64,000 nucleotides of DNA from Candidatus Melainabacteria bacterium (GTDB lineage: Bacteria; Cyanobacteriota; Vampirovibrionia; Obscuribacterales; Obscuribacteraceae): NCBI GenBank assembly GCA_003963305.1, contig RXJR01000023.1, positions 62,001-126,000 of the forward strand, given 5' to 3'. Under the pieces are notes generated by a model, which saw only the letters and a program-made list of their open reading frames with translations, did no database searches and was not told the DNA's origin. Both the position numbers and the translations under genes were made by a program. Below, in pieces: positions 53,391 to 63,769 of this stretch. Position 1 is the first letter of the stretch, and the number at the start of each line of letters is the position of its first letter.

Positions 53391-53493
53391 CGATTCACCT
53401 CGAACGGGAGTTCCTTCCTCTATTTTATTCCACTATTTTTAAAGGTTCTCTCTCGATGTGAGATGATACCCCAAAACAAAGGACAGAAAAAGA

Positions 53494-54111
53494 GTGGTCA
53501 AGGAGAGCGAAATCAAGTTCGGAAGCGACTTGTACGGCACCATTAATGGTGCAGGAAAGCGCGGACCGGTGATTATTTCTCACGGAGCCGGGCGCGGACT
53601 GGATGCCCCAATTCTGGTCAAAACTGCTGAACAACTGGCAGAGCTGGGTTTTCGGGTCCTTCGCTTCAACTTTAGTTATATCGGAAAACGCCCCGCGCCA
53701 TCGGCCGGCGGAAAAAAAGAACAGCCTGAACTGGTGAGCGCAATCGAATACATGCGACAGTATGGAAATCCCATCCTGGTCGGAAAATCATTTGGCGCCA
53801 GGGTCGGCTCATTTGTAGCCGCCGAAAGAGACGACATTCGCGCTCTTGTCTTTTACGGGTTACCAATTTGCGGTATGGGCAAAAATCCCAAGCCCCGCGA
53901 CTGGTCACATCTGGGCAACATTAAAGCGCCAATTTTCTTCATTACCGGCAATAACGACAAATTGTGCCCTCTGGAACGGCTCGCGGAAGAGCAAAAACAC
54001 GTTGCCAGCGAATTCGCATCACAGGTAGTACCAGGCGACCATTCATTCAACCCCAGGGGCGAAGACGCAGCCATCAAGTTGTGCGTCGACTGGATTAATG
54101 CGCTGAATTAA
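53494..54111 (+). CDS. KANL3/Tex30-type alpha/beta hydrolase
   Basis: 205 residues. Small alpha/beta hydrolase with I-I-S-H-G-A-G-R-G-L-D near the start, nucleophile Ser in V-G-K-S-F-G-A-R, D in I-T-G-N-N-D and H in P-G-D-H-S-F. These fit the KANL3/Tex30 family of uncharacterised hydrolases. No signal peptide, so cytoplasmic. Begins at GTG with AAGGACAG upstream. Divergent from rpoD, 103 bases apart, so the two may share promoter space. Confidence 0.88.
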   Translation: MVKESEIKFGSDLYGTINGAGKRGPVIISHGAGRGLDAPILVKTAEQLAELGFRVLRFNFSYIGKRPAPSAGGKKEQPELVSAIEYMRQYGNPILVGKSFGARVGSFVAAERDDIRALVFYGLPICGMGKNPKPRDWSHLGNIKAPIFFITGNNDKLCPLERLAEEQKHVASEFASQVVPGDHSFNPRGEDAAIKLCVDWINALN

Positions 54112-54129
54112 TGGAAGGTGGCTTTAAAT

Positions 54130-54192
54130 GCCTGCTTTAATCGCCTGCTTTAGTCGCGGCTGATGTAGTCGCAGGCTGCTCTAGTCGCAGCC
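54130..54192. repeat. Degenerate 13-16 bp repeats (GC-TAGTC units)
   Basis: Units end in TTTAATC, TTTAGTC, TGTAGTC and TCTAGTC, each preceded by GCCTGC- or GC-rich bases. In the convergent gap between the hydrolase and a secreted gene. Likely replication slippage. Confidence 0.55.
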
Positions 54193-54221
54193 ACAGTCTC
54201 TGGTCTTACAGTTTTATGGGC

Positions 54222-55499
54222 TCAGCGTGAGGCTGCTGCCTGCGTACTCGGTTTTGTATGGCTGAATAAGGACTGGTTCTTGGTGTGACTGAAGAACGAG
54301 CCTGGAACACTCGCGCCAGCCACTTCCTGGTCGATGTCCACACGTTTCATGTTTGGAGAAATGTACTTTTGCTTCTTTTCGTGTGTCAGCTTCCACCAGT
54401 GGAATTCAGGCGCACCCTTGCTGAACTGCGTACACAATTTCCAAGTATCCGAAGTGCGCGGATCCATCGCCAGAACGTGCTGTTCGTCAGTGACAAGTAG
54501 CACGTTCTTGCTGTGACGGCTCATACCGGGTAAATCCATAGCCACAGAGGCTTGCTTTCCGTTGATTGTGATTTTCACAGTTGGGCTGAATGCCTGGTCC
54601 GAAGCTCCCACTACGACAGCTTTTCCATTGACTTTGAAGGCGCTGTAGAGGTCAGGAGCGGTGTAATAATTCCCGCCCAGTGCGGCAAATTCAAGACACG
54701 TCATATCTGTAAACGCCTTCAGAACAGTGTTTTTGACATAACCGTCGGTGACATTGACCGCGGCAGCAGTCGGGAGAAGGTTTCCGCCATTGAAGAAGTC
54801 CGCGTCCTTCAGGGCATCGACTTTGACGCCTCCAGCCAACTGCGTGACCTTTGCCGTCAATGGTATGACTTTGTCGACATGGTCCGTCATGGCAGGCAAC
54901 GACTTCAACGTGTCTGCCGGCAGTAAGTCGTTTTCTGTCGCAACGCCCTGCAACGGCTTTTTCTTACTGAGATCAGGCTTCCCGACCATAGACAGCAGTC
55001 CGGACTGGTCGATGGACGCTTTCAGGTAGGGGCTGGTAGGGTCATACTTGCGGAACAGCTCCGCCGCCTGAGCATAAAGCGTTGCGGCCTGAGCATTTTG
55101 GCGCAACAGCCTTCGCGTCTGCGCTTCAGCATACTTGGCTTGAGCCTGGAACCTGCCGTTGTTTGCCATGCCGAAACCGGCCTCGGCAATGCGGAACTGC
55201 TCAGCTGCTCCGTACAAGTTGTTGACGGCCAACGCCGACACGCCCTGCTTGTAGTACTGAGAAGCCTGCCATTCACGCAGGTTCGAAAATAACGGCGCAG
55301 CCACCTCGGCTTTACCTTCTAACTTCATACGAGATTGTTGAACAGGCGAGTTGTCAAGCTGCGGTTTCTGCGGCTGCAACATGGTTATATCGTTGCTCTC
55401 GACCGAATATGCCGCTGGCACTGCGCCCAAAAACAGCGCTCCCAGAAGAGCGGCGGACATACGAGCGGCTGGCGAATAGCCAGATGACCTGAGTCGCAT
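54222..55499 (-). CDS. Secreted TPR-like protein, unknown
   Basis: 425 residues. A signal peptide (about 14-32, cleaved near A-Y-S-V) leads to a helical region with TPR-like pairs (about 78-150: A-S-Q-Y-Y-K-Q-G-V-S-A-L-A-V-N-N-L-Y-G-A-A-E-Q-F, A-Q-A-K-Y-A-E-A-Q-T-R-R) and a beta-rich second half (about 230-380: T-V-L-K-A-F-T-D-M-T, V-K-I-T-I-N-G-K). It ends in repeats F-S-H-T-K. No family is recognised. Periplasmic or surface location is likely. A tRNA gene precedes it on the same strand, 243 bases upstream. Confidence 0.7.
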   Translation of the reverse strand: MRLRSSGYSPAARMSAALLGALFLGAVPAAYSVESNDITMLQPQKPQLDNSPVQQSRMKLEGKAEVAAPLFSNLREWQASQYYKQGVSALAVNNLYGAAEQFRIAEAGFGMANNGRFQAQAKYAEAQTRRLLRQNAQAATLYAQAAELFRKYDPTSPYLKASIDQSGLLSMVGKPDLSKKKPLQGVATENDLLPADTLKSLPAMTDHVDKVIPLTAKVTQLAGGVKVDALKDADFFNGGNLLPTAAAVNVTDGYVKNTVLKAFTDMTCLEFAALGGNYYTAPDLYSAFKVNGKAVVVGASDQAFSPTVKITINGKQASVAMDLPGMSRHSKNVLLVTDEQHVLAMDPRTSDTWKLCTQFSKGAPEFHWWKLTHEKKQKYISPNMKRVDIDQEVAGASVPGSFFSHTKNQSLFSHTKPSTQAAASR

Positions 55500-55742
55500 C
55501 TGAAAAACCCTGACGGTTTCGGACCTGATTCACACTACATATCATGCCCGTCTTATCCGCATTGTAATCAAAATTGCCATTAAAATGCTGGCTGGCAATT
55601 TTGGTTCAAATGCGCGTCACTGCCCGTTTTCATGACAGCAGTCGGCTGACACCACGCGCGATGCGAATCAGGCTGCCTGAAAAGGAATTTCTAAGATGTG
55701 ACTGTTCCAGAAATTCTATATTCGAAATCTGGGATTAAAACC

Positions 55743-55825
55743 TGCCGAAGGTCGGAGTCGAACCGACACGCCCGTGAAGGCGGATGATTTTGAGTCAACT
55801 GCGTCTGCCATTTCGCCACTTCGGC
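55743..55825 (-). tRNA. tRNA-Leu (anticodon CAA)
   Basis: 83 nt, closely matching E. coli-type tRNA-Leu(CAA). Acceptor strands GCCGAAG and CTTCGGC pair, the T-arm reads GTCGG-TTCGACT-CCGAC, and a short variable arm (CCGCCTTCACGGGCG region) is present. The anticodon loop is CTCAAAA, with stem GTTGA/TCATC holding one T-T mismatch. CCA is not encoded. It reads UUG Leu codons. Confidence 0.95.
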
Positions 55826-55851
55826 GCAGGAGTGATTTTTCATTCTACACT

Positions 55852-56598
55852 ATGACTATGGAAGCACAACGGAAACACGTAAAAGTCAACAAAATGAGAC
55901 CAAAAAATTCGCAAAGCCGCACCGTGCGGTGCTTGATTACGGGGTTCGACGCATTTGGAAAACACGCCTCAAACCCCAGCCAGCGAATCGCTGAACTACT
56001 GCCGAACCAATTTGAGATTCCAAGGACCAACTTGTCAGTTGAAATCGACACGCTAGTCATACCGACATGTTGCAAACAGTCATGGCGTCTGATTTCGAAA
56101 CAACTGGCAAAAGACGACTATTCGTCGTTGATTATGGTAGGCATGGCTGGCGGCAGGAAACGCATAGCGCTGGAAAGATTCGCCCTGAACATTCGCGACT
56201 ATGGGATTAAGGACAACAACGGTCACAAGTACGACGGCACCCCAATTTATGAAGGTGAGCCGGAAGCATTGAAAACGGACTTGCCGCTGACCCATCTGCG
56301 AGACACGCTGCGCAAGAAAAACATTCCTGCAGAGGTTTCAAATTTCGCGGGCAGCTTCATCTGCAATGAAGTCTACTACCAGGGTTTGCGCTACAAAGAA
56401 AAAAACGGCGGGTTGAGTTCAGTGCTGTTTGTGCACGTTCCTCAAATCAAAGACCTGGCGAATACACTGGTGGAAGCTGAGCATGAAGAGATCACTGCAA
56501 TAAAATCGCCGGCGGCACGTAACAAGGCAGCACTGAACCTTATGACAGACTGCGTTCAAGACATAGCCGCTTACTGCAGCAAGCTCAGCTCTTCCTGA
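55852..56598 (+). CDS. pcp: Pyroglutamyl-peptidase I (peptidase C15)
   Basis: 248 residues if the ATG at 55852 is used; the frame continues upstream but enters the tRNA gene, so a later start is needed. Cytosolic enzyme that removes N-terminal pyroglutamate. Family signs: L-I-T-G-F-D-A-F-G near the start, catalytic Glu in L-E-R-F-A-L-N, Cys in F-I-C-N-E-V-Y-Y and His in F-V-H-V-P. Other ATGs at 55858 and 55894 are possible. It overlaps the next gene by 28 bases, tail to tail. Confidence 0.9.
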   Translation: MTMEAQRKHVKVNKMRPKNSQSRTVRCLITGFDAFGKHASNPSQRIAELLPNQFEIPRTNLSVEIDTLVIPTCCKQSWRLISKQLAKDDYSSLIMVGMAGGRKRIALERFALNIRDYGIKDNNGHKYDGTPIYEGEPEALKTDLPLTHLRDTLRKKNIPAEVSNFAGSFICNEVYYQGLRYKEKNGGLSSVLFVHVPQIKDLANTLVEAEHEEITAIKSPAARNKAALNLMTDCVQDIAAYCSKLSSS

Positions 56599-57650
56599 TG
56601 ACTTTTAGTCTCAAAAGATTCGTAAGGGATGCGATTCTGATTTGCGATCCCCATTGCAGTCCACTCCAGGCGGCGCGCTTCGATCGGCTTCTTGTGACTG
56701 ATTAGAGAGACGTATTGTTTGACCGAGTCGACAAATCTGACTTGATCCGACTTGAACTTACTGCCGCGTAAGAGTGTCATCGACTGCTTAAACCATCTCT
56801 CTGCGGCGTCTTCATCGTTAGAGGCTTTGCAGAAATAGCCCATAGCCGCAGCAAATTTTTGATCTGTCTCATTTTCCGGCACCGAATTTTTGAAAAGCTT
56901 ATAGCCCGCCAGTCCCTGCTCTGTGCCGCACAGTTGCAGCATGGTCTGAAAATCGGTATACGGTCCGTGTCCAATAAGAACATTGGATAGAAGCAAAGAC
57001 GCAATCAGCTCTTTTTTATTCATATAGCCCGCGAGCATCAAGGTATCTTGGTTAGCACGCTGCCCCTGCCCCGTCAGCATGGCGGCTTGCAAGTCGAGGT
57101 AGACGGCACGCTCGTTTCTTGGCGATAAGCGTCGCACACTATTGATGATTGAAAGCGCTTCGGGCAACTGGTAATCACAAATCAGTGCATCTGCCAATGA
57201 AAGGGATACATTCAGATCCGGCTTTCTATAGAGGCTCTCCAGAGCCAGTTCTGAACGCAGCAACGAAATTGCTTCATGAACATTGCCATGACGCATCTTG
57301 TCTTTCGCCATCAAATGGAAAATCAGCTGGTGTTGTGACACCGCCAAAATTGGCATTAAAAGAAGCATGGCAAGCGTCATTCGCCACTTGAAGGCATCTT
57401 TTTTATAGCGAATCGATTTGCGCGCCGGAAAAAGTTCGGGGTCGGTCCAGCGCACAGCGTCGCCTTCAGCCAGAGCTACAAGCGAGCAGGAAAGGGCATC
57501 TGCGCGATCCAACTCTCCACGTCGCACATAGTGATCAATCAAGAATCGAATATCAGAAAACACATCTTTCGGCTTCCCCTGATTAAGGCGCAGTCTTGTG
57601 CAGGCAGCCTCAAACTCAGGGATGAAGCGACTCGAGAAGGCTTTGATCAT
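56571..57650 (-). CDS. Membrane-associated TPR-like protein, unknown
   Basis: 359 residues. A cytoplasmic ~85-residue N-terminus, one membrane helix (about 90-108: M-T-L-A-M-L-L-L-M-P-I-L-A-V-S), then a helical repeat region (about 115-330) with paired helices that look like TPR or Sel1 (H-E-A-I-S-L-L-R-S-E-L, A-L-S-I-I-N-S-V-R). No motif for a specific role. The ATG at 57650 is used because GAAGG lies nine bases upstream; a GTG three codons earlier is in frame. Ends inside pcp. Confidence 0.68.
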   Translation of the reverse strand: MIKAFSSRFIPEFEAACTRLRLNQGKPKDVFSDIRFLIDHYVRRGELDRADALSCSLVALAEGDAVRWTDPELFPARKSIRYKKDAFKWRMTLAMLLLMPILAVSQHQLIFHLMAKDKMRHGNVHEAISLLRSELALESLYRKPDLNVSLSLADALICDYQLPEALSIINSVRRLSPRNERAVYLDLQAAMLTGQGQRANQDTLMLAGYMNKKELIASLLLSNVLIGHGPYTDFQTMLQLCGTEQGLAGYKLFKNSVPENETDQKFAAAMGYFCKASNDEDAAERWFKQSMTLLRGSKFKSDQVRFVDSVKQYVSLISHKKPIEARRLEWTAMGIANQNRIPYESFETKSHQEELSLLQ

Positions 57651-57790
57651 CAACAACACCTTCGTTACTAACCAGTGGATTAGAACAAAAACGCGCAGCG
57701 GTTTAAATAGGGTTTTACCTAGTCAAGGCTCAGGTTTCGAACTATGCGGTTGAGCCCAACTCAAAAGTGACCATTCCTGGCCAGCGTCAC

Positions 57791-58015
57791 TCAGAGTCGC
57801 GGTCCTTTGGGTGTATCGCACCAACCAGTTCGTTCACAGCTCGAACACACGTCCTTACCGCCTACAATGCACTTGTCGCAGACTTTCTCATGACAAACAG
57901 AACATTTTTTGCCGCCCGTTCCCGGCAATCCGGTCAGGAATGCGCCCAGCGGCGACCCACAAACAGTGCAGGTAAAGCCAAGTGGATTCTTCGGAACGAT
58001 TGGAGGTAATTTCAT
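57791..58015 (-). CDS. Small zinc-finger protein with six or more Cys
   Basis: 74 residues: C-T-V-C-G (16-20), C-S-V-C-H (38-42), C-D-K-C (46-49) and C-S-S-C (57-60). Eight Cys in four pairs suggest two zinc sites, in a FYVE-like or double-ribbon cross-brace. No other domain. It stands alone, divergent from glpK by 66 bases. Confidence 0.6.
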   Translation of the reverse strand: MKLPPIVPKNPLGFTCTVCGSPLGAFLTGLPGTGGKKCSVCHEKVCDKCIVGGKDVCSSCERTGWCDTPKGPRL

Positions 58016-58081
58016 AATCCAAATGAGATAGTCAAGGTTGCATACTAGAATCTTAACTCCAAACCGCGATTAATGTGATTT

Positions 58082-59566
58082 ATGAAAAACTACATTCTCA
58101 GCATCGATCAAGGCACGACTAGCTGTAGAGCTATCGTCTTCGACAAAACCGGCAAGACCATAGCAGTCGGACAGAAAGAATTCACGCAATCTTTTCCGCA
58201 GCCGGGATGGGTCGAACACGACGCCGAGGAAATTTTGGCGACGCAAATAGAATGCATTAAAGAGGCAATAAAAAAGGCGGGCGTTAACGCTGACGAAATT
58301 GCCTGCGTAGGCATCACTAATCAGCGAGAAACCACCGTTGTCTGGAATAAAAAAACAGGCAAACCTGTTTATCCGGCAATCGTCTGGCAATGCCGTCGCA
58401 CGCAAAAGCTTGCCGAAGAATTGCGCGATAAATCGGATGAGTTCAGAGAAAAAACTGGACTCGTTCCAGACGCATATTTTTCCGGTCCGAAAATTCGTTG
58501 GATTTTAGACAACGTCAACGGCGCTCGCAAACTTGCGAATGACGGAGAGTTGGCCTTCGGAACTATAGATTCATGGCTGATCTGGAATCTAACAAGCGAG
58601 AAGAATCATTTCACCGAACCTAGCAATGCATCACGCACGATGCTCTACAACATAAGGACAATGGAATGGGATGACCATCTGTTGTCGCAGCTGGAAATCC
58701 CCAAGACGATGATGCCGCAGGTGATACCATCAAACGGCAGCTTCGGACACACAGACGAAAAACTATTAGGGTTCAAAGCACCTATCAGAGCTAATCTAGG
58801 CGATCAACAAGCCGCCCTCTTCGGACAATGCTGCTTCGATACCGGCATGGGCAAGTGCACATACGGCACCGGCAGCTTCTTGCTCACAAACATCGGCACA
58901 GAAGTTAAGTTGGTGCCGGGGCTTTTGACCACAGTAGCATGGCACCTCGAGGGAACAGCACCGATCTATGCGTTCGAAGGAGCAATCTTCGTCGCAGGTG
59001 CTGCAATTCAATGGTTGCGGGATGGGCTGGGCATCATCGAATCCAGTGCCGACACACAGAAACTGGCAGAGTCTCTGGAGTCGAACGAAGGAGTATTCTT
59101 CGTTCCGGCTTTTGTCGGTCTCGGGTCGCCTTACTGGAACTCAGACGTGCGCGGAACAATCGTCGGACTGACCAGAGGCACAACCCGCGCGCACTTCGCA
59201 CGCGCGGCACTAGAATCGATGGCATTCCAAATTGCAGATGTCGCCAGAGACATGTCAAAGCATGGAATAAGCATCAAAGAGTTGCGAGTCGACGGTGGCG
59301 CAACACGCAACGACTTCATGGTGCAATTCCAGGCTGACTTGTTGAAGGTGCCGGTGATCCGCTCTGCTCAAACCGAATCAACAGCCTGGGGGGTCGGTGC
59401 ATTAGCGGCGCTGACTTGCGGGCTGGTGAAAGACTTCGCTGAATTGTCTGCGGACTGGCAGCTTGATTCCAAAATCATGCCTCAAGTGGATCGGGCAAAC
59501 GACTATGAGGGCTGGCAAGCGGCGATTCGCGGCGCCTTTGCAGTAGCAGAACACAAACGATTTTAA
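58082..59566 (+). CDS. glpK: Glycerol kinase
   Basis: 494 residues. Phosphorylates glycerol to sn-glycerol 3-phosphate with ATP in the cytoplasm. FGGY fold with [13 protein letters not shown] near the N-terminus, [19 protein letters not shown] and G-T-G-S-F-L-L-x-N, and the [14 protein letters not shown] block; the C-terminal [13 protein letters not shown] is the FGGY signature. Length and order are normal. No glpF or glpD neighbour. Its stop codon and that of nrdB overlap in the shared TTAA. Confidence 0.97.
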   Translation: MKNYILSIDQGTTSCRAIVFDKTGKTIAVGQKEFTQSFPQPGWVEHDAEEILATQIECIKEAIKKAGVNADEIACVGITNQRETTVVWNKKTGKPVYPAIVWQCRRTQKLAEELRDKSDEFREKTGLVPDAYFSGPKIRWILDNVNGARKLANDGELAFGTIDSWLIWNLTSEKNHFTEPSNASRTMLYNIRTMEWDDHLLSQLEIPKTMMPQVIPSNGSFGHTDEKLLGFKAPIRANLGDQQAALFGQCCFDTGMGKCTYGTGSFLLTNIGTEVKLVPGLLTTVAWHLEGTAPIYAFEGAIFVAGAAIQWLRDGLGIIESSADTQKLAESLESNEGVFFVPAFVGLGSPYWNSDVRGTIVGLTRGTTRAHFARAALESMAFQIADVARDMSKHGISIKELRVDGGATRNDFMVQFQADLLKVPVIRSAQTESTAWGVGALAALTCGLVKDFAELSADWQLDSKIMPQVDRANDYEGWQAAIRGAFAVAEHKRF

Positions 59567-60780
59567 TCCCAGCTCAAAGTACCACCTGTCTGATAGTCGA
59601 TGACGCGCGTTTCAAAGAAATTCTTTTCCTTACGCAGATCCAGCATTTCGCTCATCCAGGGGAATGGATTTTGCGCACCGGCGTACAGCTCAGGCAGACC
59701 AATTTGATTCAACCGGCGATTAGCAATGAATCTCAAATAGTCGTAGAACATATTCTGATTCAAGCCAAGCACGCCTCGTGGCATGGTGTCCTGGGCATAA
59801 CGCAATTCCAATTCGACGGCTTGCTTGATCAGATCTACGATTTCACTCTGAAAATCAGGAGTCCACAAATGCGGATTTTCAGCCTTAATTTGGTTGATCA
59901 AATCAATTCCAAAATTGAGGTGCATAGACTCATCACGCAAGATGTACTGAAATTCTTCCGAAGCACCAGTCATTTTGTTCTGGCGCCCAAAACTGAGCAT
60001 CTGAACAAATCCAACGTAGAAGAACAGGCCTTCCATGATTACGTAATAGCCAATCAAATTACGCAGGAACCGGCGATCGGTTTCTGGAGTTCCGGTATTG
60101 AAATTTGGATCTGAAAGTTCCTGCGTGAACTGGAGTTCAAATGCATCCTTATCATGGATCACAGGCACTTCGCGATACATGTTGAAGATCTCGCCTTCGT
60201 CGAGCCCAAGGCTCTCGATGACGTACTGATACGCATGAGTATGCACAGCTTCATCAAACGCCTGGCGCAGAAGATACTGTCGGCACTCAGGATTCGTGAT
60301 GTGTCGGTAGATCGCAAGCACGAGATTATTTGCGACGAGTGAATCTGCAGTCGAAAAGAAACCGAGATTTCTCTTGATGATCATACGCTCGTCTTCGGTC
60401 AATCCATTCGGGTTCTTCCACAAGGCAATATCACGACTCATATTGATTTCCTGCGGCATCCAGTGATTGGCGCATGCGTCGAGATACTTCTGCCAGGCCC
60501 ATTCGTATTTGAAAGGCACAAGCTGATTTAAATCGGCGCGACAGTTGATGATGCGCTTTTCGTCCACCTTTATTCGTGCGGCGTTGAACTTTATCTCTTC
60601 CATGCCTGTGACACCATGACCAGTGGCTGATGAGACTGCTGAACTACTCGCAGCCGCTGTGTTCGGCGGTGCAAACGAAATTCCAATCGGCTGTCCACTA
60701 TTCTGTCCAAGTGCCTGTCCAGCAGTTGAATTTCCAACACCCTGCTGTGCAGTCGCTGCGCCATCGCCAAAATCGAGCAT
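59563..60780 (-). CDS. nrdB: Ribonucleotide reductase class I, beta subunit
   Basis: 405 residues. Houses the di-metal site and radical: ligands D146, E177 and H180 with the radical Tyr at Y184 (EAVHTHAY), and further E and H in [11 protein letters not shown] Tyr rather than Phe argues for an Ia/Ib-type radical, not Ic. The first ~60 residues are Gly/Ala/Ser/Gln-rich and absent from standard NrdB. The C-terminus ends [12 protein letters not shown]. It follows nrdA by 46 bases, and the operon is under the riboswitch. Confidence 0.95.
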   Translation of the reverse strand: MLDFGDGAATAQQGVGNSTAGQALGQNSGQPIGISFAPPNTAAASSSAVSSATGHGVTGMEEIKFNAARIKVDEKRIINCRADLNQLVPFKYEWAWQKYLDACANHWMPQEINMSRDIALWKNPNGLTEDERMIIKRNLGFFSTADSLVANNLVLAIYRHITNPECRQYLLRQAFDEAVHTHAYQYVIESLGLDEGEIFNMYREVPVIHDKDAFELQFTQELSDPNFNTGTPETDRRFLRNLIGYYVIMEGLFFYVGFVQMLSFGRQNKMTGASEEFQYILRDESMHLNFGIDLINQIKAENPHLWTPDFQSEIVDLIKQAVELELRYAQDTMPRGVLGLNQNMFYDYLRFIANRRLNQIGLPELYAGAQNPFPWMSEMLDLRKEKNFFETRVIDYQTGGTLSWD

Positions 60781-60826
60781 ATTAGTTACCCTCAGTTTCT
60801 AGTTTTTAGTTGAAAAATACCGGAAG

Positions 60827-63634
60827 TTATTGGCAAGATTCGCATTCTGGATCGGTGATCAAGCATGCTTTGCCCATTTGCACAGGCGCAGATACAGCCA
60901 CCGTAGATGACACCGCGTTCAGCGCGCCTGTCTTAACAGTAGACTTTTCCGCACTGGTAGCACTTGTCGTACGCAAGTAATACGTTGTCTTCAAACCTGA
61001 CGTCCAAGCCAGTTTATACATCTCGTCGAGCTTCTTGCCACTTGGCTCTGACATGTACAGGTTCAAACTCTGAGATTGATCGATCCACTTCTGGCGTCTG
61101 GAACCTGCTTTGATCAACCAGCTCGCATCCACCTCGAAAGCGGTTGCATAACGGGCCTTCACATCAGCCGGTATCCGCTCGATTGGCAAGACACTGCCGT
61201 CGAAGTACTTCAAGTCATGCACCATCACTTCATCCCACAAACCAAGCTCTTTGAGCTCGTCTACGAGATAACTGTTGAGCACCGTGAAATCGCCCGAGAG
61301 GTTTGACTTAACAAACAGATTCTGGAATGTGGGCTCAATCGACTGACTGACGCCGACAATGTTCGATATGGTGGCAGTCGGTGCAATCGCGAGACAGTTG
61401 CTGTTACGCATTCCCCATCTAGCGATGTGTTCACGAACTGCGGTCCAATCAAGCTTTCCGCCACGAGTGACATTTACAGGAGTACTGCGAGCGGCTTGGA
61501 GAAGTTCAAGAGAATCTTGCGGAAGGATGCCCTTATCCCAAAGAGAACCGGCGTAACTCTGGTATGCACCACGCTCCTTAGCCAGCTGACTGCTAGCTAG
61601 AATCGCATAGAAACTGATGGCTTCCTGCGAATAGTCGGCAAAGTCAACTGCTGCCTCTGAAGCATAGGGGATCCTCAACAGAAGCAATGCATCCTGAAAT
61701 CCCATCAATCCAAGACCGACAGGGCGGTGCTTCATGTTCGCCTGACGAGCTTTAGGCACGCTGTAATAGTTGATATCGACAACGTTATCGAGCATACGCA
61801 TAGCGATGCGACAGGTGTTTTGCAGCTTCTGAAGATCAAGGGCACCATCGGTGATGTGAGCAACCAGGTTGACGGATCCGAGATTGCAAACCGCCGTCTC
61901 AGTATCAGATGTATTCAAAGTGATTTCGGTACAGAGATTCGAACTGTGAACTACACCTACGTGCTGTTGCGGGCTGCGTAAGTTGCAGGGGTCCTTGAAA
62001 GTAATCCATGGATGACCGGTCTCGAACAACATCGACAGCATCTTCCGCCACAATGAAACAGCCGGAACCTTCTTGAACAGTTTCAGTTGACCAGCTTGCG
62101 CTTTCGCTTCGTACTCTTCGTACTTGTCCTTGAACGCTGGTCCAAATAGATTATGCAGGTCCGGAGTCTCATCCGGGCTGAACAAAGTCCACTCAGAATC
62201 TGACAGCAAGCGCTCCATGAACAAATCTGGAATCCAGTTTGCCGTATTCATATCGTGGCAACGACGGCGATCATCGCCCGTATTTTTGCGCAGTTCCAGA
62301 AACTCCTCGATATCGAGGTGCCATGTTTCGAGATAGCTGCAAACAGCACCCTGCCTCTTGCCACCCTGATTAACAGCAACAGCAGTGTCATTGACGACTT
62401 TGAGGAACGGCACGACGCCCTGGCTCTTGCCGTTGGTGCCTTCGATATGAGCGCCGAGGGCACGAACAGGAGTCCAGTCGTTACCGAGTCCGCCGCTGTA
62501 TTTAGACAGCAATGCATTTTCCTTGATCGAATCGTAGATTCCAATCAAGTCATCGCTAACGGTGGTCAGGAAGCAAGAAGATAGCTGCGGGCGCTGGGTG
62601 CCGGAATTGAACAGCGTTGGAGTCGACGAAACGAAATCGAAGCTAGACAACAAGTTATAGAACTCGATAGCACGTTCTTCTCGTTCAACTTCGTTGAGCG
62701 CCAGACCCATGGCTACGCGCATCCAGAAAGCTTGCGGCAGCTCGATGCGAGTTCCGTCAATGTGGATTAAATAACGGTCGAACAAAGTTTGCAAACCGAG
62801 ATATTGGAAATTCAAATCGCGATCTGGCTTGATTGCTGCACCAATTTTAGCGAGGTCGAATTGTCCGAGACGGGCATCGATACGGCCGGCAGCAACTCCT
62901 TTTGCAACGTATTCAGCAAAATAGGATGGGTAGAGCGCCTTCATCTGCTCATGAGTGGTCGGGGCGCCAATCACTTCCAGACGAATCTGATCGAGCAACA
63001 AACGGGCAGTCGCATAAGCGTAGGCAGGATCATGCTCAATCAACGCCCGCGCACTAAGAATGGCTGATTTGTAGACTTCAGCCTGAGGTACACCGTGGTA
63101 CAAACTGGCAATTGTGGCATCGAAGATTTTCTCGACAGACACCGCATTGCCCAACGATGAACACGCTTCTTCAATAACTGTTTTCAGACGGGCAACATCC
63201 AATGGTGCGCTTGTACCATCCGGGTTCGTAACGTCGATTGCGAAACTCGGTTGGCGCACGTTGTCGTGGGCACGTTCTCTGGCGCGAGCTTCGCGATAAA
63301 GAACATAACTTCTCGCCACTTCATGCTCACCGGCACGCATCAAGGCCAGCTCGACCTGGTCCTGGATATGCTCGATATGCAAGATGCCGCCTTCAGGCAA
63401 ACGACGCTCGAGCACTGAACAAACCTGCGCTGTCAAACGCTGCACTATATCGCGCACCTTGGAGCTAATGGTGCCACCACTCTCGCCCTCAACGGCGATA
63501 AAGGCCTTGGTAATCGCAACTGAAATCTTGGCTGGATCGAAGTCGACAACTGTTTGATCGCGCCTCAAAACCTTGTATTCAACTGCCGTTTTTGCCGCCG
63601 AATCAGGCAATTTGTTTGCGGTTACTTGACTCAT
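60827..63634 (-). CDS. nrdA: Ribonucleotide reductase class I, alpha subunit
   Basis: 935 residues. Reduces ribonucleotides to deoxyribonucleotides with NrdB. Two N-terminal ATP-cones are visible (about 20-125 and 128-215), more than the single one in many enzymes. The catalytic barrel has the N-L-C-T-E motif and a first-Cys region L-S-S-C-F-L, and the C-terminus has C-E-S-C-Q, the redox-relay pair. The ATG at 63634 is preceded by GGGAG; the frame extends 48 codons upstream into the riboswitch platform, so it is left out. Under the cobalamin riboswitch, terminator and competing hairpin at 63664-63869. Confidence 0.96.
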   Translation of the reverse strand: MSQVTANKLPDSAAKTAVEYKVLRRDQTVVDFDPAKISVAITKAFIAVEGESGGTISSKVRDIVQRLTAQVCSVLERRLPEGGILHIEHIQDQVELALMRAGEHEVARSYVLYREARARERAHDNVRQPSFAIDVTNPDGTSAPLDVARLKTVIEEACSSLGNAVSVEKIFDATIASLYHGVPQAEVYKSAILSARALIEHDPAYAYATARLLLDQIRLEVIGAPTTHEQMKALYPSYFAEYVAKGVAAGRIDARLGQFDLAKIGAAIKPDRDLNFQYLGLQTLFDRYLIHIDGTRIELPQAFWMRVAMGLALNEVEREERAIEFYNLLSSFDFVSSTPTLFNSGTQRPQLSSCFLTTVSDDLIGIYDSIKENALLSKYSGGLGNDWTPVRALGAHIEGTNGKSQGVVPFLKVVNDTAVAVNQGGKRQGAVCSYLETWHLDIEEFLELRKNTGDDRRRCHDMNTANWIPDLFMERLLSDSEWTLFSPDETPDLHNLFGPAFKDKYEEYEAKAQAGQLKLFKKVPAVSLWRKMLSMLFETGHPWITFKDPCNLRSPQQHVGVVHSSNLCTEITLNTSDTETAVCNLGSVNLVAHITDGALDLQKLQNTCRIAMRMLDNVVDINYYSVPKARQANMKHRPVGLGLMGFQDALLLLRIPYASEAAVDFADYSQEAISFYAILASSQLAKERGAYQSYAGSLWDKGILPQDSLELLQAARSTPVNVTRGGKLDWTAVREHIARWGMRNSNCLAIAPTATISNIVGVSQSIEPTFQNLFVKSNLSGDFTVLNSYLVDELKELGLWDEVMVHDLKYFDGSVLPIERIPADVKARYATAFEVDASWLIKAGSRRQKWIDQSQSLNLYMSEPSGKKLDEMYKLAWTSGLKTTYYLRTTSATSAEKSTVKTGALNAVSSTVAVSAPVQMGKACLITDPECESCQ

Positions 63635-63663
63635 TAATCGAACTCCCGAATGTGAAAGCTGAG

Positions 63664-63696
63664 AAATAAAAATCCTTCTGGTATGAGCCCAGAAGG
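63664..63696 (-). terminator. Rho-independent terminator ahead of nrdA
   Basis: In the transcript CCTTCTGG, loop GCTCATA, CCAGAAGG: a perfect eight-base-pair stem followed by ATTTTTATTT. It lies between the riboswitch and the nrdA ribosome site, so it would end transcription of nrdAB when formed. Confidence 0.85.
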
Positions 63697-63740
63697 AAAA
63701 ATCATCGGCACGGATATGTATCCGCTGCATATGACGTTTC

Positions 63741-63759
63741 CCTTCTTGCCTCGAGAAGG
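63741..63759 (-). promoter_or_regulatory. Competing hairpin (antiterminator candidate)
   Basis: In the transcript CCTTCT (63759-63754) and AGAAGG (63746-63741) pair across a seven-base loop. Its second arm, AGAAGG, is also complementary to the first arm of the terminator (CCTTCT), so the two structures compete. This fits a switch between termination and read-through under riboswitch control. Not shown by experiment here. Confidence 0.55.
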
Positions 63760-63769
63760 TTCGTCCGTT

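Noticed and set aside
55774-55851. Upstream start of pcp
   Set aside because: It would translate through the tRNA-Leu gene on the other strand.
59563-60780. Class Ic (Mn/Fe, Tyr-less) NrdB
   Set aside because: The position seven after the first ligand Glu is Tyr (EAVHTHAY), not Phe, so a Tyr radical enzyme is more likely.
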